Origin: Prevotella sp.
Lineage (GTDB): Bacteria > Bacteroidota > Bacteroidia > Bacteroidales > Bacteroidaceae
NCBI GenBank assembly: GCA_017645905.1
Contig: JAGCNO010000027.1
Span: 1-64,000 of the forward strand
Length of the DNA: 64,000 bases
Direction of reading: 5' to 3'
Shown here: positions 51,345 through 60,706 of the stretch, piece after piece
How positions within the stretch are numbered: the stretch's first letter is position 1
Layout of the letters: each line of letters begins with the position of its first letter
Translations under genes and position numbers: made by a program
Notes under the pieces: model-generated
Seen by the model: only the letters and a program-made list of their open reading frames with translations
Told to the model about the DNA's origin: nothing
Databases searched by the model: none

Positions 51345-53510
51345 ATGTCCTCATTGCTTCTCGCAGCGACTCCCCTGATTACCGACCCCACGCTGATTTT
51401 CTTCGTGGTGTTGCTCATCATCCTCTTTGCGCCGATTGTGATGAGCAAGCTGCGCATCCCCCACATCATCGGCATGGTGCTGGCGGGCATCGTTGTGGGT
51501 CCCTACGGACTGAACCTCCTGGCCCACGGTTCGTCGTTTGAGATTTTCGGACAGGTGGGCCTTTATTATATCCTGTTCCTTGCCGGACTGGAAATGGACC
51601 TCGAGAGTGTGCGGCGCAGCACCCGCAACTTCCTCATCTTCGGACTGCTGACGTGCCTCGTGCCTTTCGGCATGACCTACGCCGTAGCGCAGCTTTTGCT
51701 CGACTACAGTCACCCCACGGCCTTCCTTTTAGGATGTATTATGGCGTCGAACACCCTTATTGCCTACCCTGTCATCGGTCGCTACGGCCTGCAGAAGCAC
51801 CCTTCAGTGGCGCTGAGCGTCGGCTCATCAATGATTTCGCTCTTCCTGGCGCTGGTCATGCTCGCCGCACTTGCTGCCATGTACACCAACTCCATCGAAG
51901 GCCAAAAGCTATTCACCTTCTCCACTCCCTTACCTTCCCAACTTCTTTTCTGGCTCTTCTTCCTGGTCAAGCTCTCCGCCTTCCTCGTGGGCAGCATCAT
52001 GCTCATTCCCAGGCTGACACGCCTGTTTCTGCGCCGATACTCCGACGCCGTCATGCAGTACATTTTTGTCATGTCGGTGATGTTCCTTTCGGCAGCACTG
52101 ACAGTCCTCATCGGACTGGAGGGCATCGTGGGAGCCTTCATCTCGGGACTTATCCTCAACCGATATATACCTCGCGTCTCGCCCTTGATGAACCGTATTG
52201 AGTTCATCGGCAACGCCCTGTTTATCCCCTATTTCCTCATCGGCGTGGGCATGCTTATCAACGTTCAGGCGCTGTTCAACGGCGGTGGCGTGGTGTGGGT
52301 GGTGCTGCTCATCGCCTTCATCGGAACCTTTGGCAAGGCTGTAGCAGCCTACTTCAGCAGCCTGCTCTTTCGCCTGTCCCAGCAAGACGGAAATATGATG
52401 TTCGGCCTCACCTCCGCACATGCCGCCGGCGCCATAGCTATGGTAATGGTGGGCGTAAGGCTCGACCTTGTCAACGATGACATGCTCAACGGCGTTGTGC
52501 TGATGATTCTCGTGACGTGCATTATCTCCACCTTGCTTACCGAGCACGCCGCTCAGAAGATAACGCTTAGTAACTACTCCCCCTCCTCTCAGGGCGTGGC
52601 CGGTGGTGTGGCCGCCTCCGACGACGAGAAAATCCTGCTCTGCGTGAAATATCCAGAGATTGCCCCGCAGCTGCTCGACCTCTCCATCCTCATCCGCAAC
52701 CAGAGCCTGAACCGAGGGGTCGTGGCCCTAAACGTGGTCTACGACGACGAGCATGCTTCCACCCTTAGGGAACAAGGCCTGCGGCTGTTAGAGACGCTGA
52801 AGCAACAGGCCGTAGCATCGGATGTGCGTCTGCAGACCCAGGTGCGCCTGGCATCGAACATTGCCAACGGCATCAAGCATGCCTTCCGCGAGTTTGCCTG
52901 CTCCGAAATTGTCATGGGAATGCACGTTCACACCGACGTGAACCCCAAGTTCTGGGGAGAATTCATACAGAGTCTCTACAACGGCCTTAACCGCCAGATT
53001 ATCCTCATGCGCTTCGTGCAGCCCATGACCACGCTGCGCCGCATACAGGTGGCCGTTCCCTCAAGGGCGGAGTACGAGCCGGGCTTCCACCGCTGGTTAG
53101 AACGGCTGTGCCGCTTTGCTACCCAACTCGACTGCCGCACCGTCTTTCACGGAAGGCAGGAGTCGCTCGACCTCATTGAAAACTACATCTGGACGCACCA
53201 CAAGAGCATGAAAGCCGAGTACTTGCCCATGAAGCATTGGAATGAGCTGCCCCGTCTGGCATCGTCCATCTCGCCTGACCATCTCTTCGTTGTCGTCACC
53301 GCCCGTAAGGGAACCATCTCTTACAAGAACGCGCTGGAACGTCTGCCCGACGAGCTGCAGCACCACTTCTCGGGCACTAACCTCATGATTATCTTCCCCG
53401 ATCAGTATGGCGGAACACTGAAGGAAGAGGGCATGAGCTTCACTGAGGCACAGCATCACGAAGAGACCAGCTTCTACGACACCATCCTCAGACTAATACA
53501 CCGAAAATGA
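51345..53510 (+). CDS. CPA2-family cation:proton antiporter with C-terminal USP-like domain
   Basis: 721 residues. About twelve membrane helices in the first ~410 residues ([54 protein letters not shown]) identify a Kef/NapA-type Na+(K+)/H+ exchanger. The remaining ~290 residues are cytoplasmic with features of universal stress protein-like domains ([29 protein letters not shown]), probably regulatory. ATG at 51345 is fixed by the promoter. The stop overlaps the lolD ATG (ATGA), so the two are translationally coupled. Confidence 0.88.
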   Translation: MSSLLLAATPLITDPTLIFFVVLLIILFAPIVMSKLRIPHIIGMVLAGIVVGPYGLNLLAHGSSFEIFGQVGLYYILFLAGLEMDLESVRRSTRNFLIFGLLTCLVPFGMTYAVAQLLLDYSHPTAFLLGCIMASNTLIAYPVIGRYGLQKHPSVALSVGSSMISLFLALVMLAALAAMYTNSIEGQKLFTFSTPLPSQLLFWLFFLVKLSAFLVGSIMLIPRLTRLFLRRYSDAVMQYIFVMSVMFLSAALTVLIGLEGIVGAFISGLILNRYIPRVSPLMNRIEFIGNALFIPYFLIGVGMLINVQALFNGGGVVWVVLLIAFIGTFGKAVAAYFSSLLFRLSQQDGNMMFGLTSAHAAGAIAMVMVGVRLDLVNDDMLNGVVLMILVTCIISTLLTEHAAQKITLSNYSPSSQGVAGGVAASDDEKILLCVKYPEIAPQLLDLSILIRNQSLNRGVVALNVVYDDEHASTLREQGLRLLETLKQQAVASDVRLQTQVRLASNIANGIKHAFREFACSEIVMGMHVHTDVNPKFWGEFIQSLYNGLNRQIILMRFVQPMTTLRRIQVAVPSRAEYEPGFHRWLERLCRFATQLDCRTVFHGRQESLDLIENYIWTHHKSMKAEYLPMKHWNELPRLASSISPDHLFVVVTARKGTISYKNALERLPDELQHHFSGTNLMIIFPDQYGGTLKEEGMSFTEAQHHEETSFYDTILRLIHRK

Positions 53511-54172
53511 TAACCCTCACACAAATCACCAAGAGCTTCGGCTCGCTACAAGTCCTCAAGGGCATCGACCTCCATATTGACCGTGGTGAGGTCGTCAGTA
53601 TCGTTGGCCCCAGTGGCGCCGGCAAGACCACGCTGCTGCAGATTATCGGCACCCTTGACCGTCCCGACAGCGGATCGGTATGTGTCGATGGCATCGACAC
53701 CACCACCCTTTCCCAGAAGGCCCTTGCCGACTTCCGCAACCGTCATCTGGGCTTCGTATTCCAGTTTCACCAGCTGCTGCCGGAGTTTACCGCGCTGGAG
53801 AACATTATGATTCCGGCCTACATCGGTGGCAAGGGCAGCAAGCAGGCGAAGGAGCGAGCCATAGAGCTGCTTCAGTTCATGGGTCTCAGCGACCGCGCCT
53901 CACACAAGCCCGCAGAGCTCTCTGGCGGCGAGAAACAGCGCGTAGCCGTTGCCCGTGCACTTATCAACAGCCCCGCCGTTATCCTTGCCGACGAGCCTTC
54001 CGGAAGTCTTGACACACGCAATAAGCAGGAGTTGCACCAGCTCTTCTTCGATCTCCGTGACCGCTACGGCCAGACCTTCGTCATCGTTACCCACGACGAG
54101 GAACTGGCAGCGCTTACCGACAGGACGCTGCACATGCGCGATGGGAAATGGGTAACATCCCCAAACCCCTAA
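53507..54172 (+). CDS. lolD: ABC transporter ATP-binding protein, LolD-like
   Basis: 221 residues. Walker [10 protein letters not shown] (35-43), signature LSGGEKQR (~138), Walker B VILADEP (~158), switch VIVTHDEE. The length and sequence fit the MacB/LolD group that energises lipoprotein release or efflux; no permease gene is adjacent, so naming is by similarity. Coupled to the antiporter by a 4-nt overlap. Its last residues (TSPNP) and stop lie in a CCACCAA-type repeat shared with the convergent DUF554 gene. Confidence 0.85.
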   Translation: MITLTQITKSFGSLQVLKGIDLHIDRGEVVSIVGPSGAGKTTLLQIIGTLDRPDSGSVCVDGIDTTTLSQKALADFRNRHLGFVFQFHQLLPEFTALENIMIPAYIGGKGSKQAKERAIELLQFMGLSDRASHKPAELSGGEKQRVAVARALINSPAVILADEPSGSLDTRNKQELHQLFFDLRDRYGQTFVIVTHDEELAALTDRTLHMRDGKWVTSPNP

Positions 54173-54210
54173 ACCACCAATCCCCCAAACCACCAATCCA
54201 CCAAAAACCA
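54150..54210. repeat. CCACCAATC tandem repeat at a convergent 3' overlap
   Basis: Degenerate units (CCCCAAACCCC, AACCACCAATC, CCACCAAAAACC) encode the ends of lolD on one strand and the [13 protein letters not shown] tail of DUF554 on the other; the stop codons overlap. Confidence 0.7.
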
Positions 54211-54876
54211 AACAACGGGTACGAGCAAGGCGGGCAGCAGGTTAAGAGTCTTGCAGTCTTTCAGGTTGAGCAGCGAAAGGCCGCTGCCCGTGATGAGCAG
54301 TCCGCCTACGATGAGCAGTTCAGCCATGAGGGCATCGCTAATGGCGGTGCTCGATATGCGTGCCGTGAGCCAGAACAGGCCCTGCCAGCAGAACAAGACA
54401 GGAGCAGCCAGAATCATGCCGATGCCGTAGGTCGAGGCAAAGACCATCGACGAGACAAAGTCGAGCGTGGCATTGGTGAAGAGGAAGGTGTGATCGCCCT
54501 TCAGTGCCGAGATGACCGGCCCGAGCATGGACAACGGCCCGATGCAGTAGAGCAGGATGGCCGTAGCCAGTCCGTCGGCCAGCCGATTGTCGCCCTGCCC
54601 GCTTTTCTTCAGGCGGTCGACAAGCCTCTTAAACCTTCCGTCAATGTCAAGAGCCGTGCCAGCCACGCCGCCGATGGCCAGCGAGATGATGAAGAGCACA
54701 GGATATTCTGACTTTGGGAGGTAGCTGATGGTAGCGTTCAGGCCGATGGCCAGCGAGGCCAGCCCCAGGCCCGTGTAGAGCACCTCCTTGTATTTCTCTT
54801 TCACGCCCCGGTGCAGCAGGGTGCCGATAATGGTACCAGCAATGATGGTGGCGGTATTGACGATGGTTCCTATCAT
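54169..54876 (-). CDS. DUF554 family membrane protein
   Basis: 235 residues with about six to seven membrane helices. [21 protein letters not shown] at the start, [19 protein letters not shown] and [19 protein letters not shown] in the middle match the DUF554 (YdfK) family, a predicted transporter of unknown substrate. The last 13 residues are unusually Trp- and Gly-rich because they are read from the CCACCAATC repeat. Convergent with lolD, 4-nt overlap. Confidence 0.88.
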   Translation of the reverse strand: MIGTIVNTATIIAGTIIGTLLHRGVKEKYKEVLYTGLGLASLAIGLNATISYLPKSEYPVLFIISLAIGGVAGTALDIDGRFKRLVDRLKKSGQGDNRLADGLATAILLYCIGPLSMLGPVISALKGDHTFLFTNATLDFVSSMVFASTYGIGMILAAPVLFCWQGLFWLTARISSTAISDALMAELLIVGGLLITGSGLSLLNLKDCKTLNLLPALLVPVVWFLVDWWFGGLVV

Positions 54877-54917
54877 AATTCTTTTTTACAAAAAAACAGT
54901 CTTAGGGCACTCTCAGA

Positions 54918-55005
54918 GAAAGAACGGCTTTTTCTGATAGAAAGAACGGCTTATTCTATGGGAAAGAACGGCTTTTTCTATGGGAAAGAACGGCTTATTC
55001 TCAGA
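54918..55005 (+). repeat. 22-bp repeat array G (4 units)
   Basis: Units at 54918, 54940, 54962 and 54984, with TTTTTC and TTATTC ends alternating. It lies between the DUF554 start and the CDP-alcohol transferase stop. Confidence 0.9.
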
Positions 55006-55013
55006 CATCCCTT

Positions 55014-55655
55014 TCACCCCTCCTTATGGCAGTGGATGATTCGCCATACGGCGGTCAGGTTGGCCAGCAAGGCGATGACGGCCATGCCTATGGCTATCCA
55101 GAGAAGGTCTTCGGCAAATCCTGTGGCGATAGCGGCCACAGCCGTGACCACTACCCGTTCGGGGCGCTGCATGAGCCCCACCTTGCAACTGATGCCCAGA
55201 CCCTCGGCCCTTGCACGTACATAGCTCACCATCATAGAGCCGATGATGGCGGCAAAGGTGATGATACCTGCCCAAAGCCAGTCGTCGCCGCTGCGGAGCA
55301 GCAGTACGGCAATGCCCGAGAGGGTGAGCAGCTCGCTGTAGCGGTCGAGGGAGGAGTCGAGCAGCGCGCCGAATCGTGACGACAGGCCTCCGAGGCGTGC
55401 CAGCCGGCCGTCCATCATGTCGAGCAGTCCGGCAAGGAGAATAACTACGCCGCCCCACGTCACTAAGGAATAAGCCCGCACCGTGTCATCGTCTATGCAC
55501 CGTGCCGCCAGCACAAAAAGCCACGCTGCCAAAGCGTTTCCCACAAGGCCGGCAACGGTCACCACATTAGGAGTGACCCGCAGCCGCAGCAGAAGCTGCA
55601 GCAGCGGGTCAATCACGGTGTAAATCAGGCGTTGTATGACGTCCCGGTAATTCAT
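55014..55655 (-). CDS. CDP-alcohol phosphatidyltransferase family protein
   Basis: 213 residues, about six membrane helices. The family signature DxxDGxxAR(8x)GxxxDxxxD is complete: Asp79, Asp82-Gly83, Ala86-Arg87, Asp100 and Asp104. It joins a CDP-activated lipid to an alcohol (inositol, glycerol phosphate, serine or similar); the alcohol is not evident. Its ATG overlaps the stop of the upstream secreted DUF4465 gene (ATGA), so translation is coupled. PgpA, the phosphatase of the PG pathway, is two genes upstream. Confidence 0.92.
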   Translation of the reverse strand: MNYRDVIQRLIYTVIDPLLQLLLRLRVTPNVVTVAGLVGNALAAWLFVLAARCIDDDTVRAYSLVTWGGVVILLAGLLDMMDGRLARLGGLSSRFGALLDSSLDRYSELLTLSGIAVLLLRSGDDWLWAGIITFAAIIGSMMVSYVRARAEGLGISCKVGLMQRPERVVVTAVAAIATGFAEDLLWIAIGMAVIALLANLTAVWRIIHCHKEG

Positions 55656-58600
55656 TTCACTACGACAATCTTTTTGTTACGTCCTTCGGCAGAGCGGACG
55701 ATGTACATGCCACCCTTCTTCACGGAGTTGACGCGACGGCCGCTGAGGTCGAAGAACATCTTCTCAGCCGAGTTGTTCTGGTCTGCGAAGGTGGTCTCAA
55801 TCGGAGTTGTGTTTTCATCGGGAGTCTCGGAAGTCCGGTAGAGTTCCCATCCGCCGATAGGAGCATAGTCGCTGTCGTAGGTACGTTCTTCGGTGTGGGT
55901 GATACCAATCTTAACGGGGCCGGCCTCGGTGATGTTGAGGATGAGGTCGTTGCGATATTCACCTGCTATGAAGAAAGAGCGTGAGTCAACGGCGCCGTCC
56001 GGGCAGTAGCGGTCTTGGTAACCTTCTACCATCGGATGGAAGTCCTTGCCAATGACGTTTTCTTCAGTAGCACCTTCGTACAGGTTCATGATGTCCTGTG
56101 TGTAGATGCCGTCGCCGAATTCAGCAAACATCTGGAGGTTGTGAACAGGATCACCGTTAGCCACGCGGGTTGCTTCATCTTCCAAAGAGCCTGGACGATA
56201 GAAGCCATAGACGCTGAGACGATACTGACCAATAGGAACTTCGGGAATGATCTGGTAGAACGAGAAGTTGACGTTGCCGCTGTAGGTGACGAGGTTCATC
56301 GGTTCACCATAGTTACGATACTTCCATCCGCTCTCGCCTGGAGCAGGATTCCATGTCCAGCCAGCATAGTCAGCAGTGCCGCCATCGCCCTTGTGCAGAT
56401 AAGCGGGATTCTCAATGAGGTACGTGAAGTCGTTCGGGTCTTCCACGATTTCTTCAACAGGCTTGTACATCACGTTCTGGAACGACAGCCAGCTGACGTT
56501 GTTCTCAGCAGCCACATCGAACGAGAAGGTCAGGACACCGTCTTCGCCAACAACACCTTCTGCGGTGAACTCACCGATGTAGAACTGTGAGTTGTCAACG
56601 GATGTGCCAGCGCAGACGTTAACTGCCTCGCCGTCGCCCACCTTCATGCTGATGCCGTAAGGAGCATCGGTAGAGCCATCGGTGTAGCGTACACGTACCC
56701 ATGCGGTCACTTTGTATGTACCGGGATCCATATTTGTCATGGTGGCGGTCAGGCTTTTTTCACCAAGAGTGTCGCCTTCGCGAGTCCAGTACTCGAAGAA
56801 CGGGACGAGGAAGTTCGTGCCGTCCCCTTCACCTTCGTGCGACCATGTGTTGATATAGTAGGCAACGCCATTTGGGAAGTCGGGGTTGGTGTCCCAGGCA
56901 GAGAGCAGGAAGTTGTCAACCGTGACGCTATCGTGCCAGCCAGTGGCCACGAACGGGTCTTGCAGTGCGTTGGCCTCTTCGGTGGTGAGCGTTCTTGCCT
57001 CGTACTTCTGGTTCCACTGTCCGTAGTAGTCCTCGTAATCCTCTTCTGTGTAGAAGTTGGTCGTCTCGGCGAGCCGCTTCATGGCAGCGAGGTTATTGTT
57101 GGCCGTAGCGTATGAACTGACGGAAGCCGCTGCTGCGCTGGTAGCCTCTTGCAGAGCAAGGGTAGCATTGATGATTTCATCCTTCGTAGCGGCATCGTCG
57201 TTGTAGACACTGACAGCAGCTTGGTAGGCGCTGGCAAACGATTCACTTACAGTACCGTTCATCGGAGCGCTGGTATTCACTTCGTCTGCTGAGCTAATGG
57301 CATCGGCGAGTGCAGCCTTGTCGTCAACCTTTCCTAAGTAGGAGAGAACTGCATCGTCAAGACCCATCCATTCGTTGATGGGAGCATCCTGCATCAGACC
57401 AATCTCAATCTTGTTGTCGATGACGATGGTGCGCACGGTGTACTCTTTCGGAGCACCTTGGGTCAGCGCTGTCTTATCGCCATTGGCGAAGACAAACTGG
57501 TGAGCACCGTCAAAATGGTTTGAGAAGGCCCACATCTTAAGCTCATACAAGCCGTTGGGAACGCCGAGGATTTCCTGATACATCTTGCCCGTGTAGTTGC
57601 TGGGGTTCCAGTTCTCATAGAAGGGCAGGTTGGGGAACGCCGTCTGGTTGTTGGCCAGCGCCTGGTTCTGAGCTCCAGTCGTTGACTTCCACGGAGCGAT
57701 GCCGTCATTGAACGACGGGTTGACCACGAAGTCGGTCACCATCGGGTTGTCTTCCGAAGCGTCGGCGTATGCTGCTTCACGTTCTACCAGCAGGGCAGCA
57801 GCGTCGGCCTCGGCCTTGGCGGCGTAGAATGTAGGAACGGCTGCGAGGAGTTCCTGCTCGTTGGTAGCTGCTTCAACAGCTGCCCGTTCGTCGCCCTGAA
57901 CGTTTACGTAGGCTTCGAGGGCGAGGATGTCGTCGCGGACGCCCTGCCAGTAAGCAGTAGCGGCTTCTTCATCGGGTATAGCTTCGGGGCTTTCCCATGT
58001 GAGGCCTGTAATCTGGATGGTGTGCCAGTTTGTTCCGCCGATGTCCTTGCGCATACCAAGTTCGAGTATGCCGTCATCACCAACGACTACGTTGGCGAGT
58101 TCAACAATGTTGTTCGTGCCAACAGCTGTCTGGATGATGGTAGGAATGGTCTTCTCGACATCGTTGGCATAAACCTGTACGCGGGCAAGGTCGCCGCTGA
58201 CGGTAATCTTACCAGCGATGTTGTCACGGGAACCTGTACTTGAAGCATTAGCCTCGAGTGTGACAGTGTAGGTGCCTGCATCCAGATCTGTGATGGTCTG
58301 ATAAAGAACCTTGCCCAGATCTTCTGCCGTCGAGCCATTGTACTGCTCCTTGTGTGTACTATAGTTGCCCACGTTACCCAGGTCACTCTTCCATGCACCA
58401 GTGTACGGTGTTACGTCGATGACGACAGGTTCAAAAACCTTCACCTGGAACTTGTCCATGCAGAAGTAGGCTGCGGTGTTCATGCCCCAGTCTCCTACGT
58501 CAGTAGAGTTCAAGGTGAAATAGACCGACTTCACCTTGCCCAGCGATGAGAGGTCAAAGAATGTCCAGTCGTTAACGGCAATGAACTCGCCATTGGTGAA

Positions 58601-59242
58601 CGTTGCCAGGTTCATCTTGACCGTCTTCTCGCTGCCGTCAGCAGCTACGCCATGAGCAACAATCTCGAAGTAGTCGCCCTCTTGATCTAAGGCACGGGCC
58701 GCACCTTCGCCTTCCAGACAATCGTAATAGGCCCAAGGGTGGTTGCAGATATAAACGCCGACGGGTTCAAACTCCTCGTTGCCGTCTTTGTCGACAAACT
58801 TCACCTGGTTACTGGGCCCTTCCTGTGCCCATGAGCTGTAGTATGCCACGAAGTAGGGCTTCGAGGCATCTGCCGATACGGTGCCGTCGTTATTGAGAAC
58901 ACAACCGCCACCAGCCATGCAGCCGCCGAAGTTTTCAGTCCAGCCGTCGTTGACATGATTGGATGTGTCACCACCCATGGCTGGCGTAAAACCATCCCAA
59001 TAATAGCCTCCCCACGAGGCTCCCTCGCCGTCGATGAGATGAGACAGGAGAAACTCGCCGCTCTCACCGCCAAACTCAAGCCAGGTGTAGTCTACGTCGT
59101 TGTAACAGCCAGTCCACACGCCGTTTTCTCCATATTCAATGCTCGCAGGATTTAGCGGCTTGCTCATGTCTAACGTCACAACGTCAGCCCATGCGGCAGA
59201 AGCCAGCAGGACACTCGTTAATAAAGTCAGAATTTTTTTCAT
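55652..59242 (-). CDS. Secreted DUF4465 / FIVAR-like protein with T9SS tail
   Basis: 1196 residues. Signal peptide (MKKILTLLTSVLLASAAWA). Residues ~25-270 match DUF4465 (LNPASIEYGENGVWTGCYND ... VYFTLNSTDVGDWGMNTAAYFCMDKFQV, given in parts). Several beta-sandwich carbohydrate-binding-like domains follow, with a FIVAR-like helical repeat near 655-735 (LADAISSADEV ... LALQEATSAAAASV). The C-terminus ends in a sorting tail (FFDLSGRRVNSVKKGGMYIV ... KKIVVVK). No catalytic motif seen; a surface binding protein is likely. Own promoter at 59288-59295; stop overlaps the CDP-alcohol transferase start. Confidence 0.8.
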   Translation of the reverse strand: MKKILTLLTSVLLASAAWADVVTLDMSKPLNPASIEYGENGVWTGCYNDVDYTWLEFGGESGEFLLSHLIDGEGASWGGYYWDGFTPAMGGDTSNHVNDGWTENFGGCMAGGGCVLNNDGTVSADASKPYFVAYYSSWAQEGPSNQVKFVDKDGNEEFEPVGVYICNHPWAYYDCLEGEGAARALDQEGDYFEIVAHGVAADGSEKTVKMNLATFTNGEFIAVNDWTFFDLSSLGKVKSVYFTLNSTDVGDWGMNTAAYFCMDKFQVKVFEPVVIDVTPYTGAWKSDLGNVGNYSTHKEQYNGSTAEDLGKVLYQTITDLDAGTYTVTLEANASSTGSRDNIAGKITVSGDLARVQVYANDVEKTIPTIIQTAVGTNNIVELANVVVGDDGILELGMRKDIGGTNWHTIQITGLTWESPEAIPDEEAATAYWQGVRDDILALEAYVNVQGDERAAVEAATNEQELLAAVPTFYAAKAEADAAALLVEREAAYADASEDNPMVTDFVVNPSFNDGIAPWKSTTGAQNQALANNQTAFPNLPFYENWNPSNYTGKMYQEILGVPNGLYELKMWAFSNHFDGAHQFVFANGDKTALTQGAPKEYTVRTIVIDNKIEIGLMQDAPINEWMGLDDAVLSYLGKVDDKAALADAISSADEVNTSAPMNGTVSESFASAYQAAVSVYNDDAATKDEIINATLALQEATSAAAASVSSYATANNNLAAMKRLAETTNFYTEEDYEDYYGQWNQKYEARTLTTEEANALQDPFVATGWHDSVTVDNFLLSAWDTNPDFPNGVAYYINTWSHEGEGDGTNFLVPFFEYWTREGDTLGEKSLTATMTNMDPGTYKVTAWVRVRYTDGSTDAPYGISMKVGDGEAVNVCAGTSVDNSQFYIGEFTAEGVVGEDGVLTFSFDVAAENNVSWLSFQNVMYKPVEEIVEDPNDFTYLIENPAYLHKGDGGTADYAGWTWNPAPGESGWKYRNYGEPMNLVTYSGNVNFSFYQIIPEVPIGQYRLSVYGFYRPGSLEDEATRVANGDPVHNLQMFAEFGDGIYTQDIMNLYEGATEENVIGKDFHPMVEGYQDRYCPDGAVDSRSFFIAGEYRNDLILNITEAGPVKIGITHTEERTYDSDYAPIGGWELYRTSETPDENTTPIETTFADQNNSAEKMFFDLSGRRVNSVKKGGMYIVRSAEGRNKKIVVVK

Positions 59243-59287
59243 ACAGTTAGTATTAGGTTAATAATATAAGAATTGTTGTTTCGGGTG

Positions 59288-59295
59288 CAAAGGTA
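59288..59295 (-). promoter_or_regulatory. Promoter -7 element, DUF4465 gene
   Basis: Minus-strand TACCTTTG, about 45 nt before the start codon. Confidence 0.7.
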
Positions 59296-59383
59296 CGAAA
59301 AGTTTTGGAATAAAGCACAATTTCCCCCGTTAAATGTGCATAATATCCGCCGGAACGAAAAGGACGCTCCGGGCAAGCGCTGA

Positions 59384-59471
59384 GAAAAAGCCGTTCTTTC
59401 GATTCGAATAAGCCGTTCTTTCGATGGGAAAAAGCCGTTCTTTCGATTCGAATAAGCCGTTCTTTGCCGCT
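59384..59471 (-). repeat. 22-bp repeat array H (4 units)
   Basis: Units at 59384, 59406, 59428 and 59450 in reverse orientation (AGCCGTTCTTTC on the plus strand), with GAAAAAG and GAATAAG starts alternating. Confidence 0.9.
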
Positions 59472-59555
59472 ACGCGGCCAAGTTGCTCACGCTCGGGAAA
59501 GAAATTTTTCCTCTCGCTTAATCGCAACTTTCGATGAGGAAAGCCGCGCAAAGTC

Positions 59556-60059
59556 TCAGAAAACCCGTATCAGGAGGATGATTACTGCCGAATAAAGTCC
59601 GGCCAGGAGGTCGTCGGCCATGACCCAGAAGGGGCCTTGGCGGCGGTCAAGGGCACGTATGCCCAATGGTTTCACGATATCGAAGAAGCGGAAGAGGAGC
59701 AGGGCTGCGAGGGCCATCGGCCAGACGTCGGCCGAGAGCTGCGTTGCCTGCCAGCCGGCGACAGGCAGCAGGGCCACCCAAACGCCTACCATCTCGTCGA
59801 CCACCACACGGCTGGGGTCGTCGCCCCAGTAGGGTGTCAGCCGTCGCGTGGCCCAGGTTCCCAAGAGGGTGAACAGCAGGATGAGCACGACGGTCGTGAC
59901 TTCCAGCGCAACAAAAGTGAGCAGGGCGTGGAGCGCAAGCCAGACGGCCGTTGCCAAAACGGCACCGGCCGTGCCCGGTCCCCAGGGCCAGAACCCAGAC
60001 CCGAACCCTGTGCCGATGATGACAGGTAATAATGAAGGTCTGCTCTTCACGACGGGCAT
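59556..60059 (-). CDS. pgpA: Phosphatidylglycerophosphatase A
   Basis: 167 residues with about four membrane helices. It removes phosphate from phosphatidylglycerol phosphate to give PG. Seen: GTGFGSGFWPWGPGTAG (16-32), DDPSRVVVDEMVG (80-92) and FRFFDIVKPLGIRALDR. Length and motifs are typical. It is read with mscL (gap 86 nt, containing the mscL terminator), so it may have reduced read-through from the mscL promoter. Confidence 0.94.
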   Translation of the reverse strand: MPVVKSRPSLLPVIIGTGFGSGFWPWGPGTAGAVLATAVWLALHALLTFVALEVTTVVLILLFTLLGTWATRRLTPYWGDDPSRVVVDEMVGVWVALLPVAGWQATQLSADVWPMALAALLLFRFFDIVKPLGIRALDRRQGPFWVMADDLLAGLYSAVIILLIRVF

Positions 60060-60082
60060 TTATTAAAAAATAAAAAAAGAAC

Positions 60083-60124
60083 AAGGAGTTGAGGAGGTAA
60101 CAAACATCGTCTCCTCAACTCCTT
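60083..60124 (-). terminator. mscL terminator
   Basis: AAGGAGTTGAGGAG (60083-60096) and CTCCTCAACTCCTT (60111-60124), perfect 14-bp arms, 14-nt loop; on the minus strand CTTTTTTTATTTTTT follows. Good rho-independent form. Confidence 0.8.
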
Positions 60125-60145
60125 ACTCATAAACAGCAAAAAAGA

Positions 60146-60529
60146 TTACTTGGCCTTCAGCAGGTCGCGAATCTCGCCCAGCAGCTCCTCCTGTGTGGGT
60201 CCTGCGGGAGCGGCGGGTGCGGCTTCCTCTTCCTTCTTCTTGTTGAGCTTGTTCATTCCCTTAATCATCAGGAAGATACAGAAGGCTACAATCAGGAAGT
60301 CAATGATGTTCTGGATGAACACGCCGTACTTCACCTCTGCGTCGCCCACCTTGGCTACCAGTGTAGTGAAGTCGACACCGCCGGTAATCATACCGATAAT
60401 CGGCATGAGCACGTCGTCGACCAGTGAGCTGACAATTTTTCCAAATGCACCGCCGATGATGACACCGACTGCCATGTCCATTACGTTGCCCTTCATGGCA
60501 AACTCCTTGAATTCTTTAATAAATCCCAT
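60146..60529 (-). CDS. mscL: Large-conductance mechanosensitive channel MscL
   Basis: 127 residues. It opens under membrane tension to release solutes in osmotic shock. Seen: amphipathic N-terminus [20 protein letters not shown], pore helix [23 protein letters not shown], second helix [23 protein letters not shown] and a cytoplasmic helix [14 protein letters not shown] after an AAPAAPAG linker. Typical length. Confidence 0.97.
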   Translation of the reverse strand: MGFIKEFKEFAMKGNVMDMAVGVIIGGAFGKIVSSLVDDVLMPIIGMITGGVDFTTLVAKVGDAEVKYGVFIQNIIDFLIVAFCIFLMIKGMNKLNKKKEEEAAPAAPAGPTQEELLGEIRDLLKAK

Positions 60530-60596
60530 AGTTGTAATAATTGTTTGATGATTAAAAATTGTTACGTTTAATCTTTATTAAGAACGTTTCAGTGTG

Positions 60597-60604
60597 CAAA
60601 TATA
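60597..60604 (-). promoter_or_regulatory. mscL promoter -7 element
   Basis: Minus-strand TATATTTG, about 65 nt upstream of the start. It lies only 12 bp from the gapA -7 box on the other strand. Confidence 0.6.
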
Positions 60605-60615
60605 AGAATTATTTT

Positions 60616-60623
60616 TAACTTTG
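60616..60623 (+). promoter_or_regulatory. gapA promoter -7 element
   Basis: TAACTTTG; leader of about 75 nt, A-rich, typical of a highly expressed Bacteroidota gene. No clear -33 TTTG. Confidence 0.6.
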
Positions 60624-60706
60624 CACACGAAAAAGCAAAAAAAATGCATTTGGGCATAAAATTTAATGAATTTTTTCTTTAACTTGTTAAATAAACAACA
60701 AAAATC

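Larger units (their letters stand above)
59243..59555. other. 312-bp intergenic region before pgpA 3' end
   Basis: Contains the DUF4465 gene leader and promoter, array H (59384-59471), and a GCTACGCGGCCAAGTTGCTC stretch at about 59468-59487 of unknown nature. No small gene is supported. Confidence 0.6.

Noticed and set aside
51905..51950. Possible repeat insert in the antiporter ([11 protein letters not shown], from CTCCACTCCCTTACC)
   Set aside because: The stretch looks repeat-like but I found no second copy in the window, so the evidence is too thin.
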